Shown here: in pieces, positions 35,724 to 42,691 of the stretch | How the letters are laid out: the number at the start of each line of letters is the position of its first letter | Numbering within the stretch: position 1 is the first letter of the stretch | Assembly (NCBI GenBank): GCA_964493325.1 | Contig: CAZBMD010000002.1 | Location: forward strand, 186,001 to 250,000 | Direction: 5' to 3' | DNA length: 64,000 nucleotides | From: CAZBMD01 sp964493325 | GTDB lineage: Bacteria; Babelota; Babeliae; Babelales; RVW-14 | Program-made: the position numbers and the translations under genes | Notes under the pieces: model-generated | What the model saw: the letters and a program-made list of their open reading frames with translations, nothing else | Told to the model about the DNA's origin: nothing | Databases searched by the model: none

Positions 35724-36386
35724 ATGACAATGCAAAATACAAAGAGATCTGTAGTTTTGGCGATGATGCTTGTAACGAGCATTGCAATCCCTTCAATTTT
35801 TACTCAACCAGAAACAGTTTTGAATAGAGTGAAAAGTTTTGCAGGTAATAATAAGAAAAGAATAGCGTATGCTATAGCCGGCACAGTCCTTGTAACGTAT
35901 GGTGGCTATGTTGGTTATAATTATTATAATAATCTTGGCCAGGATAAATTTACTCAGGCTATTGTTGATTTTACCAACTCTTTGTTTAAAAAAACAAGTG
36001 CAAACAATAACCAGTTAGCGTCTTCTATTCATCAGCAGGATGTTATCTCTGATAATCAGCAGTTAGATTCTGATATCAGCTGTAATGTTGAATTAAATAA
36101 TGGAACAGATAAGAACAAGGTGCTTCAATATATTCCTAGCGTAGCTGCTGCTGGTGGAGTATTGTATGCTAGTGGGGTAAACAAAAATACTATAGAAACA
36201 GTTGTTCCTGCTCATTATACTTCTCATCGGATAGGTTCAAATCAATCTTACATTAAGTACAATCCTAAAACAATTACTCATATCATTAAAAAAACGATAC
36301 CACTCCGTTCTTTCTTGTTAGCGCCATGTGCGTTTTTGGGAATGGATGCAGTTGTAAAATATTTGTCTAATGAAAAAGTAGCCTAG
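35724..36386 (+). CDS. Cassette protein 1: exported protein with conserved leader, unknown function
   Basis: A 220-residue protein. The start is the ATG at 35724. An in-frame ATG at 35709 overlaps the GGAGG ribosome site shared by all three cassette genes and is rejected. It opens with the leader shared by the next two genes (TMQNTKRSVVLAMML), a signal peptide. The mature part has a hydrophobic stretch IAYAIAGTVLVTYGGYVGY around residues 47-65 (possible membrane segment), an Asn/Gln-rich middle and a second Ala/Gly-rich segment. No family was recognised. It is transcribed from a leader block also found before the two neighbours and ends before a terminator shared in form with theirs. Confidence 0.7.
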   Translation: MTMQNTKRSVVLAMMLVTSIAIPSIFTQPETVLNRVKSFAGNNKKRIAYAIAGTVLVTYGGYVGYNYYNNLGQDKFTQAIVDFTNSLFKKTSANNNQLASSIHQQDVISDNQQLDSDISCNVELNNGTDKNKVLQYIPSVAAAGGVLYASGVNKNTIETVVPAHYTSHRIGSNQSYIKYNPKTITHIIKKTIPLRSFLLAPCAFLGMDAVVKYLSNEKVA

Positions 36387-36443
36387 CTTGTGAGTATATC
36401 AAAAATAAGACTACGATTTGTTTTTTGATGTAAAAAAAGTAAC

Positions 36444-36473
36444 AAAGGGCCTCGCTAAAAACGAGGCCCTTTT
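36444..36473. terminator. Cassette terminator 1
   Basis: GGGCCTCG-CTAAAAA-CGAGGCCC flanked by A and T runs. Nearly the same hairpin follows cassette 3 and a GC-richer variant follows cassette 2. Confidence 0.9.
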
Positions 36474-36494
36474 CTCATATACCCAAAGAAAATC

Positions 36495-36579
36495 TTAAAT
36501 ACTTTGTAGTTTAGTAGTGTTCTTTTTCGATGAACAAATCGCTCAATCTTTTAGCAAAATCATCAGGAATTAGATGATT
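36495..36579 (-). pseudogene. Remnant 1 of the 3' end of frr, internally deleted
   Basis: This stretch matches the last codons of frr at 38054-38175 (AAAGAAAATCTTA, ACTTTGTAG, ACAAATCGCTCAATC, TTAGCAAAATCATCAG) but lacks about 60 bases from the middle. It sits just after the cassette 1 terminator exactly as the true frr end sits after the cassette 3 terminator. It therefore marks a duplication that copied terminator and frr tail together. Confidence 0.75.
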
Positions 36580-36810
36580 TTACTTCTGGCTCAAGACCTG
36601 AATCTGGCTAAAAAGTTAAAAAAGCGCTCTTTTTTATCAAAAAAGTACTAAAAATAGGTAAAAACCTACTATTTAACCCCATTTGTAATTAATTTATAAA
36701 CCTGTAAGCTGGTAAGTAGGATAAGAAATTTAAGTTTAATTGTCGTTATGGAGGATGTTATTATGATAATTCAAAACACAAAACGATCAGTAATTTTAGC
36801 GATGATGCTT
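36564..36810 (+). repeat. Cassette leader block, second copy
   Basis: About 245 bases almost identical to 37402-37649, with a more diverged copy at about 35575-35775. It holds a shared upstream region (AAAAGCGCTCTTTTTTATC), a putative promoter and leader (CATTTGTAATTAATTTATAAA, CTGTAAGCT), the GGAGG ribosome site and the first ~16 codons of the leader peptide. Similarity ends where the mature proteins begin. Confidence 0.85.
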
Positions 36811-37209
36811 GCGGTAGGCTTTACGAGTTATACTGCTTCTAATGCTGCAGCTAATCAAACGGTAGTGTCGACATGTGCTTTTTGTCAGATCCTTGATAAA
36901 AAAGCTCCAGCAGTGATCATCTACGAAGACAACGATGTGCTTGTTCTTGAAAAAAGACCTGTTAGGCGTCCAGTAGACTGCTTGATCATTCCTAAGAAGC
37001 ATATCGTGAATATAAAAGATCTTAAGATTTCAGATTCGTATGATAAAGATATCGTTTCAAAAATGATGTTTGTAGCTCAGGAGCTTTCAAAACGTTTGGA
37101 TGGTAAGGGTGATTTTACTATCACGATGAATAATGGTGCTGAAAGTAGTCAATCTGTTTTTCACATGCACGCCCATTTTCGCTCTCCCAATAATTGGAAA
37201 AAGAGCTAA
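36763..37209 (+). CDS. Cassette protein 2: exported HIT-family protein
   Basis: A 148-residue protein starting at the ATG at 36763 after the shared GGAGG site. Its leader IIQNTKRSVILAMML matches the neighbouring cassette proteins and should direct export, with a cut near SNAAAN. The mature part is a histidine-triad domain: CAFCQILDKKAPAVIIYEDN, PVDCLIIPKKHI and the catalytic FHMHAHFRSP (HxHxH). HIT proteins are nucleotide-binding hydrolases or transferases (Hint/Fhit type) and are normally cytoplasmic, so an exported one is unusual. It may act on nucleotides outside the bacterial cytoplasm, for example in the host; this is inference. Confidence 0.88.
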   Translation: MIIQNTKRSVILAMMLAVGFTSYTASNAAANQTVVSTCAFCQILDKKAPAVIIYEDNDVLVLEKRPVRRPVDCLIIPKKHIVNIKDLKISDSYDKDIVSKMMFVAQELSKRLDGKGDFTITMNNGAESSQSVFHMHAHFRSPNNWKKS

Positions 37210-37234
37210 CCTGAAACTGATTACACAAATTTTT

Positions 37235-37277
37235 CAATAAAAAAGGGCCCCGTTTTTAGCGGGGCCCTTTTTTATTG
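37235..37277. terminator. Cassette terminator 2, long perfect inverted repeat
   Basis: CAATAAAAAAGGGCCCC and its exact complement form a 17-base-pair stem around GTTTTTAGC. It is a bidirectional terminator after the HIT gene, comparable in position to terminators 1 and 3. Confidence 0.93.
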
Positions 37278-37292
37278 AAATCAAAGAAAATC

Positions 37293-37417
37293 TTAGACGC
37301 TTTGTAGCTCTGTAGTCTTCTTAGCGTTCATCAGCTCAATTTTTTCAATGAACTGATCGGTTACTTTTTGTAACAAATCGCTCAATCTCTTAGCAAAATC
37401 ATCAGAAATTAGATGAT
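37293..37417 (-). pseudogene. Remnant 2 of the 3' end of frr, reading frame still open
   Basis: On the minus strand this stretch encodes about 40 residues matching the C-terminus of ribosome recycling factor, from a HLISDDFAKRLSDL segment to the stop, with only conservative changes against the true frr tail (HIISEDFAKRLSDL). Immediately upstream an in-frame stop interrupts any longer frame, so it cannot make RRF. It lies after cassette terminator 2. The preserved frame suggests a recent copy or gene conversion with frr. Confidence 0.85.
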
Positions 37418-37649
37418 TTTACTTCTGGCTCAAGACCTGAATCTGGCTAAAAAGTTAAAAAAGCGCTCTTTTTTATCAAAAAAGTATTAAAAACAGGTTG
37501 AATCCTTATGCCTTAACCCCATTTGTAATTAATTTATAAAGCTGTAAGCTAGTAAGTAGGTTGAGAAATTTAAGTTTTATTGTCATTATGGAGGACTATG
37601 TTATGACAATTAAAAATACAAAGAGATCAGTAGTTTTGGCGATGATGTT
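37402..37649 (+). repeat. Cassette leader block, third copy
   Basis: This copy matches 36564-36810 over most of its length, differing in a short patch around 37495-37515. It carries the same putative promoter region, GGAGG site and leader peptide codons before cassette gene 3. The boundary with the frr remnant lies near 37412. Confidence 0.85.
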
Positions 37650-37971
37650 CTTTGCAGGATTGGCGGCCTCTAGTTCGAGTAACGCAAGTATCGATCCTTA
37701 TATTAAACCTTTTAAGCCTTTTGTGTATTATCTGGCTGATTATTATGCGTCAAAAAAACTGGAAAAACCTATAGAAAGTACTTCTTTAAATATACCGTTT
37801 ATAGGTGATATTTATCATCATGCAATTTATGCCAAGAAGTATTTTAGATGGGGCACTGTTTCTGTAACAGAAACGGTTGTCGGGTCGCCATCTTTATTTT
37901 TAATTAGCGCGTTAACAACAGGCAAGAAGGCCCCATCTCTGGCAAAGGTAGAATTTACTGTTGAATTTTGA
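37603..37971 (+). CDS. Cassette protein 3: exported protein with conserved leader, unknown function
   Basis: A 122-residue protein starting at the ATG at 37603 after the shared GGAGG site; the upstream in-frame ATGs overlap the ribosome-site region. The leader TIKNTKRSVVLAMMFFAGLA is nearly the same as in the two preceding genes, with a likely cut after SSSSNAS. The mature part (about 95 residues) is rich in Tyr, Lys and Pro (YIKPFKPFVYYLADYYASKK) and has a hydrophobic patch near the end. It shares no visible similarity with the mature parts of cassettes 1 and 2. No family was recognised. It converges on frr with a shared terminator. Confidence 0.65.
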   Translation: MTIKNTKRSVVLAMMFFAGLAASSSSNASIDPYIKPFKPFVYYLADYYASKKLEKPIESTSLNIPFIGDIYHHAIYAKKYFRWGTVSVTETVVGSPSLFLISALTTGKKAPSLAKVEFTVEF

Positions 37972-38000
37972 CAGGACAAATAGTATAAAGATATCAAAAT

Positions 38001-38033
38001 AAAAAGGGCCTCGCTAAAAACGAGGCCCTTTTT
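38001..38033. terminator. Cassette terminator 3, shared with frr
   Basis: AAAAAGGGCCTCG-CTAAAAA-CGAGGCCCTTTTT lies between convergent cassette gene 3 and frr; likely ancestor of the copies at 36444 and 37235. Confidence 0.92.
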
Positions 38034-38053
38034 GTATAAATTCAAAGAAAATC

Positions 38054-38638
38054 TTAGATGCTTTGTAGCTCTGCAGTCTTCTTAGCATTCATTTGTTCAA
38101 CTTTTTCAATGAACTGATCGGTTACTTTTTGTAACAAATCGCTCAATCGCTTAGCAAAATCTTCAGAAATAATATGTTTTTTATCTGCTTCACGAACTTC
38201 GTTATGAAATTCTTTGCGAATATTGCGGATCGAAACACGGCATTCTTCAGTCTTTTTACCAAGCAATTTTACAAGCTCATCACGACGTGATGCGCTCATC
38301 TGTGGCAGCTGGATGCGAATAACGTTGCCATCATTCACTGGTGAGGCGCCAAGATCTGAATTTTGGATGCTTTTTTCAATTGCTCCAATCAAGCCCTTGT
38401 CCCATGGTTGAATAGTCAAAAGGCGGCTGTCCGGAGCTGCAAGTGTTGCAATATCCCGAAGTGACATCATTTGATCGTAACAATCAACTTTAAGGTTTTC
38501 AAGGATGGCTGTGGATGCTCTGCCGGTGCGAATAGCCAAAAGTTCTTTTTCAAAAAACTTAATTGGATTTTCCATGTGGCTTTTGAGTAACGTTTCAAAA
38601 CTTTTTGTATCGCCCTCTAAAAAAGCAATTTCTTCCAT
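38054..38638 (-). CDS. frr: Ribosome recycling factor
   Basis: A 194-residue protein that, with EF-G, splits post-termination ribosomes. I start at the ATG at 38638, preceded by AAAAGGA; an ATG six codons earlier overlaps that site. Family motifs are clear: LLAIRTGRASTAILENLKVDCY, IQPWDKGLIGAIEKSIQNSD, IRIQLPQMSASRRDELVKLL and a C-terminal helix ending AKKTAELQSI. It is the last gene of a tsf-pyrH-frr unit. Its 3' end has been copied twice to the left together with the cassette genes. Confidence 0.97.
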   Translation of the reverse strand: MEEIAFLEGDTKSFETLLKSHMENPIKFFEKELLAIRTGRASTAILENLKVDCYDQMMSLRDIATLAAPDSRLLTIQPWDKGLIGAIEKSIQNSDLGASPVNDGNVIRIQLPQMSASRRDELVKLLGKKTEECRVSIRNIRKEFHNEVREADKKHIISEDFAKRLSDLLQKVTDQFIEKVEQMNAKKTAELQSI

Positions 38639-38664
38639 GTCTTCATTCCTTTTCATGTAATTTA

Positions 38665-39360
38665 TCAGGTTATCGTACTTCCAAATTCTGTATTCAATGA
38701 GGCGGTAATAAGCGCCTGGGGAGCAAAAATATTAAAAACGCGCGTTGTCAGGTTATGATCTCGGGCAAGCGTTAGCGCCGTTGCATCCATAAAACCCAGC
38801 CTTTGATCAAGTGCTGTTTGGTATGACAACTTGGGGAGCACTTTGCTTTCAGCATTTTTGCTTGGATCTCCGGTGTACACGTAATCTGTCTTTGTTGCTT
38901 TCCAGACCTCTTTGGCCCCCATCTGCAGGGCGCGAATAATCGCGTTGGTATCGGTGGTTACAAATGGGCACCCCGTACCGCCAGAAAAAATAAGGCATGA
39001 ACCTTGATCCAGTGCAGTGTCAATGCGCTGTTGCGATATTTGCTGTGTAACGCCAGGAACTTCAGTTGCACTCAAAAGCGTTGATTCTATTTTGTGCTGA
39101 TGAAAAATTTCCTGGAGTACAAGCCCATTCATAATGGTTGCAAGCATGCCAACGCTATCGGCAACAGGCTGCCTGAGCCCAAGAGCAACGCCATTACTTG
39201 CTCCTCGAAACAGGTTGCCACCTCCCATGACAATCCCTACATGATAACGCTTTTGTAGCGTTATCATCTGCTCAGCAATCTCGTGAGCAAGCGATTGCGT
39301 CGAGTCTTTGGTTGAATTACTAAAAATTTCGCCACTCAGCTTGATCAAGATTCGATTCAT
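38665..39360 (-). CDS. pyrH: UMP kinase
   Basis: A 231-residue amino acid kinase family enzyme that phosphorylates UMP to UDP using ATP. The ATG at 39360 with GAAGGGG upstream is the likely start; an in-frame ATG seven codons earlier has no site. Motifs are ILIKLSGEIF, IVMGGGNLFRG, the ATP-site IFSGGTGCPFVTTDTNA and KATKTDYVYTGDP. It lies between tsf and frr on one strand with short gaps, a conserved bacterial order. It implies that pyrimidine nucleotides are at least phosphorylated in the cell, even though a nucleotide carrier is present. Confidence 0.96.
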   Translation of the reverse strand: MNRILIKLSGEIFSNSTKDSTQSLAHEIAEQMITLQKRYHVGIVMGGGNLFRGASNGVALGLRQPVADSVGMLATIMNGLVLQEIFHQHKIESTLLSATEVPGVTQQISQQRIDTALDQGSCLIFSGGTGCPFVTTDTNAIIRALQMGAKEVWKATKTDYVYTGDPSKNAESKVLPKLSYQTALDQRLGFMDATALTLARDHNLTTRVFNIFAPQALITASLNTEFGSTIT

Positions 39361-39393
39361 CAAAAACCCCTTCGAGGGCATTAATTTTTATTT

Positions 39394-40275
39394 TTAGCGG
39401 CCAATTGCAAAACGAGCAAATCGAACGATAGAAATAGGGCTGCCAAGCTTTTTACTCATTTCTTGCAGATGTTGGGAGATAGACAGCTTATCATTTTTGA
39501 TAAATAGTTGACGGCTTAAGCAAACATCTTCATAAAACTTGCTCAACTTGCCTTCAATAATTTTTTCATGAATGCTTTCAGGCTTGTTGCTTGCTACAAG
39601 TTGTTCTTTGGCAAATGCACGTTCTTTTTCAACAACAGCAGCATCAAGTTCTGAAGGTTCTACGCAAAGAGGATTTGTTACAGCGATTTGCATGCAAATG
39701 TCTTTTGCAAGAGCCTTAAGCTCGTCAAGGTTACTTGAAAGGTCTGATTCTGTCTTAAGCTCTACCAATATGCCAATCGTTGAGCCTGGATGAATGTAGG
39801 CGTTAACAAGGCCATGACCTGCTACAGAAAAATGAGCAACGCGGCTGATTTTGATGCTTTCACAGATTTTTGAGATAAGTTCTTCAAGAGCATCTTTAAC
39901 AGTCAACGCACCTTTGTTTGCAATTGTTTGTGCAAGAAGCGCATCAATTGAAGTTTCGCCAGAATTTGTGGCTTGCGCTGCAACTAATTCAACAAAATTT
40001 TTCATGGTGTCTGTGTTTGCCGAAAAATCTGTCTCACAAGCTACTTCAACAAGGCTGCCTTTTTTAAAGTCGGCAGATACGTTGCTTTCAACGCGACCCT
40101 TGGTTGTTTCGTTCTCTGCGCGCTTTGCAGCAACGGCTGCGCCTTTTTTCCTCAAAATTTCGATTGCTCGGTCAAGGTCACCGTTGGCTTCTTCAAGCGC
40201 TTTTTTGCAATCCATCATGCCAACCTGTGTTTTATCGCGTAATGTTTTGACTAGTTCCATGCTGATAGTGGTCAT
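39394..40275 (-). CDS. tsf: Translation elongation factor Ts
   Basis: A 293-residue guanine-nucleotide exchange factor for EF-Tu. CAGGAG lies upstream of the start. The N-terminal UBA-like domain ends in TQVGMMDCKKALEEANGD, and VACETDFSANTD of the core and the ICMQIAVTNPLCVEPSELD region are canonical. Length matches the family. Usually rpsB precedes tsf, but here the upstream neighbour is the divergent rpmF gene with about 270 bases between, so rpsB has been moved or lost from the operon. Confidence 0.97.
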   Translation of the reverse strand: MTTISMELVKTLRDKTQVGMMDCKKALEEANGDLDRAIEILRKKGAAVAAKRAENETTKGRVESNVSADFKKGSLVEVACETDFSANTDTMKNFVELVAAQATNSGETSIDALLAQTIANKGALTVKDALEELISKICESIKISRVAHFSVAGHGLVNAYIHPGSTIGILVELKTESDLSSNLDELKALAKDICMQIAVTNPLCVEPSELDAAVVEKERAFAKEQLVASNKPESIHEKIIEGKLSKFYEDVCLSRQLFIKNDKLSISQHLQEMSKKLGSPISIVRFARFAIGR

Positions 40276-40549
40276 TCCATGTACTCCTGAATGGTAAATA
40301 AGTTCCGAATTTTCCGTTTAGCACCATGGCATGACGCGGAAATTCTTTAGTTTTATGTGTTAAAAGCTACAATTTTTCTATTTTTCATGTATTATTCTGC
40401 CAAAATTAGGTGAATTTACAAGTTGCTTTGAAGTCTTTGACAAAAAAGAGCTAAGAAATTACGCTATACGTACGTATTTAAGGGGTAAAGTTTTTACCTA
40501 CCACCATTAGAGTTTCATAAGAGCATGAACGCATGCGAAGGAGTTTACT

Positions 40550-40828
40550 GTGCCAGTTCCTAAACGGAAAACGTCTAAACGTAGAAGAGATCAACGTTCT
40601 GCTAATAAAGGCCTCAAGCCAAAAGCAATAGCAGCATGCCAAACTTGTCAGAGCCCAATTGCAGCGCATCAAGCATGCAAGGGTTGTGGTTACTACAAAG
40701 GCATCAAGGTTTTAACAACCAAGACAGATCGTATGTACACCCGTGGTCAAGCTCGAGAAGCACAAGCTTCAAAGATTCAAGCCCGAGCTGAATCATCGGT
40801 AGCATCATCTGATAGCGCAGCCGAGTAA
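40550..40828 (+). CDS. rpmF: 50S ribosomal protein L32 with C-terminal extension
   Basis: A 92-residue protein starting at a GTG with GAAGGAG six bases upstream. The first ~60 residues are L32: MPVPKRKTSKRRRDQRSANK, a zinc ribbon with CQTC and CKGC, then GYYKGIKVL. The last ~30 residues (Gln/Ala/Ser-rich, ending SSDSAAE) are an extension beyond the usual length of about 57-65. It heads the plsX-fab gene group, the standard bacterial arrangement, though a terminator-like hairpin follows. Confidence 0.95.
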   Translation: MPVPKRKTSKRRRDQRSANKGLKPKAIAACQTCQSPIAAHQACKGCGYYKGIKVLTTKTDRMYTRGQAREAQASKIQARAESSVASSDSAAE

Positions 40829-40874
40829 TTTTTGGTGCAATGACCTTGCACCGATTTTATAAAAAAAATGAGTG

Positions 40875-40909
40875 ATGCGGCTTTCCCGGTGGTTAGTCGC
40901 ATTTTTTTT
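40875..40909 (+). terminator. Terminator-like hairpin between rpmF and plsX
   Basis: ATGCGGCT and AGTCGCAT pair over eight positions (one G-T) around a 12-base loop, followed by eight T. It may end or attenuate the rpmF transcript before plsX. Confidence 0.6.
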
Positions 40910-40946
40910 CTGAAAAAACCTTCATCATGGTAATGGTAGGGGTTGT

Positions 40947-41921
40947 ATGATAGCTGTAGATGTTATGGGCGGAGACCATGCTCCTGGCGCGATAATTGCA
41001 GGAGCGTTGCAAGCTGCTCAAACAGGTATTTCAGTTCTTTTGGTAGGCCCAAAAGTGGCAATTATTCAGGCTCTTGAGTGTGCTGATGCTCAGTGGCAAC
41101 GTTATCCCATCTCGCTGCTTGATGCGCTTGATGTGGTGGCAATGGATGATGATCCCATTCTTGGTGTTAGAAAAAAACCCAATTCATCGCTTGTCCAAGC
41201 TGTTATGAGTGTCAAGAAAGGCGACGCTCAGGCGGTTCTTTCGGCCGGAAATTCGGGCGCCTTAATGGTTGCGGCATCCTTTTTGCTGGGCAAAGCTGAA
41301 GGGGTTGAACGACCGGCTATTGCAGGTTTTTTGCCTGCTACAAGTGGTTATGTTCTAGCCCTGGATCTGGGTGCAAACGTTCAGGTGCGGTCGGAGCATC
41401 TGTACTCATTTGCTCATATGGGGGCAGCCTACTTGGAGCGTAACTTTGGCGTGATAAATCCTCGTGTGGCCCTGTTGTCTAACGGTCACGAGGAAGGCAA
41501 AGGCACACAGGTGATCAAAGAGGCGCATGCTCTTCTCAAACAATCACACATTAATTTTATCGGAAATGCTGAGCCGTCCCATGTCATAAACCATGATATG
41601 GATGTTATTGTTTGTGATGGTTTTGCGGGCAATGTGCTTTTAAAAACATGTGAAGCTGTTTTTGAGTGGGCGTGCCAACTTGCAGCTCAAAACATTCATC
41701 GTGCGCAGAATCAGTTGCCGCAAAATGTTGCGCAGAGCATCGCAGAAAACGTGGTAGAAAGTATGCACGAAAAAGCAGGTCATAAAAAACTGAGTGGGGC
41801 ATCTTTGATTGGGGTTAATGGCCACGTTATTGTGTGTCATGGCAATTCAGATGCGGCGGCTATTGCAAGAGCTATAACTTTTGCATGGTCTATTGTGCAG
41901 CAAAAAAATGTTTTAATGTAA
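40947..41921 (+). CDS. plsX: Phosphate acyltransferase PlsX
   Basis: A 324-residue peripheral membrane enzyme that converts acyl-ACP to acyl-phosphate for phospholipid synthesis. The start MIAVDVMGGDHAPGAII is diagnostic. AVLSAGNSGALMVAA, LDLGANVQVRSEHLYSFAHM and VCDGFAGNVLLKTCE follow in the expected order. Length is typical. It is the first gene of the fatty-acid and lipid group running to fabF. No plsY or plsC gene is in the window. Confidence 0.96.
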   Translation: MIAVDVMGGDHAPGAIIAGALQAAQTGISVLLVGPKVAIIQALECADAQWQRYPISLLDALDVVAMDDDPILGVRKKPNSSLVQAVMSVKKGDAQAVLSAGNSGALMVAASFLLGKAEGVERPAIAGFLPATSGYVLALDLGANVQVRSEHLYSFAHMGAAYLERNFGVINPRVALLSNGHEEGKGTQVIKEAHALLKQSHINFIGNAEPSHVINHDMDVIVCDGFAGNVLLKTCEAVFEWACQLAAQNIHRAQNQLPQNVAQSIAENVVESMHEKAGHKKLSGASLIGVNGHVIVCHGNSDAAAIARAITFAWSIVQQKNVLM

Positions 41922-41959
41922 ATTTTCGTGGTTATAAATAAAAGTACAAGGAGAGTTTT

Positions 41960-42691
41960 ATGGATCTTTCACAAAATTTTATCGCTCAGTGGATTGATTG
42001 CGTTATTAATGCCGCTCTTAGAAATAAAAAACAGGTGTTGCTTGGATTTGTATTGGTTGCTCTTTTGGTTGCCGGATTTTTTGGGCACTCGTGGTATGCA
42101 AAGCAACAAGCAATAAGCGCTCATCGAACATTGGTTGAGGCGATGAAAGTTCTCGAAGCACCAATCAAAAAAAGTTCTTCCAAAAAAAATTCTGATGAAA
42201 TTTCATTTGCAACATCTGATGAAAAGTGGACCAAAGTAGAAGAGGTATTTGCTCAAGGGTATTCCCAGTACAAGTACACGGGCCTTGCTCCTATGTTCTT
42301 GGTGTACCAATCTCAAGCAAGCATAAATCTTGGCAAACATGATGAAGCAATTTCATTACTTAAAGATGCTATAGCTCTGATGAAGAATACTGATATCCAA
42401 GATTATTTCCGCGTAAAACTAGCGCTTCTTTCTATCGACAGCGAGCGCGATGACCTTAAACAAAAAGGGCTTCAAGATTTGCGTGCACTTGCCGAAAATA
42501 TTAGCAGTGCTGCTCAAGAGTTTGCGCTCTATGAAATTGGATTATACTTCTGGGACGAAAAAGATTTTGGACAAGCGCGTAGTTATTGGCAGCAATTGTT
42601 GGTAAAATTTGCCGGCAGAAATGCTCGTTCTGGTAGCTCGTTTGTACCATTGGTTAAACAAAAGTTATCACTTATCACCGTAGAGAACTAA
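41960..42691 (+). CDS. Membrane-anchored TPR-like protein
   Basis: A 243-residue protein with AAGGAGAG before its start. A single transmembrane helix at about residues 25-45, after a short amphipathic stretch, is followed by a periplasmic or surface domain. It has a low-complexity Lys/Ser patch and TPR-like helix pairs (YSQYKYTGLAPMFLVYQSQ, INLGKHDEAISLLKDAI, EIGLYFWDEKDFGQARSYWQ). The layout resembles YfgM-type proteins that assist the Sec translocon or envelope assembly, but similarity is only structural. Its stop directly abuts the gltX start codon, indicating cotranscription. Confidence 0.75.
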   Translation: MDLSQNFIAQWIDCVINAALRNKKQVLLGFVLVALLVAGFFGHSWYAKQQAISAHRTLVEAMKVLEAPIKKSSSKKNSDEISFATSDEKWTKVEEVFAQGYSQYKYTGLAPMFLVYQSQASINLGKHDEAISLLKDAIALMKNTDIQDYFRVKLALLSIDSERDDLKQKGLQDLRALAENISSAAQEFALYEIGLYFWDEKDFGQARSYWQQLLVKFAGRNARSGSSFVPLVKQKLSLITVEN

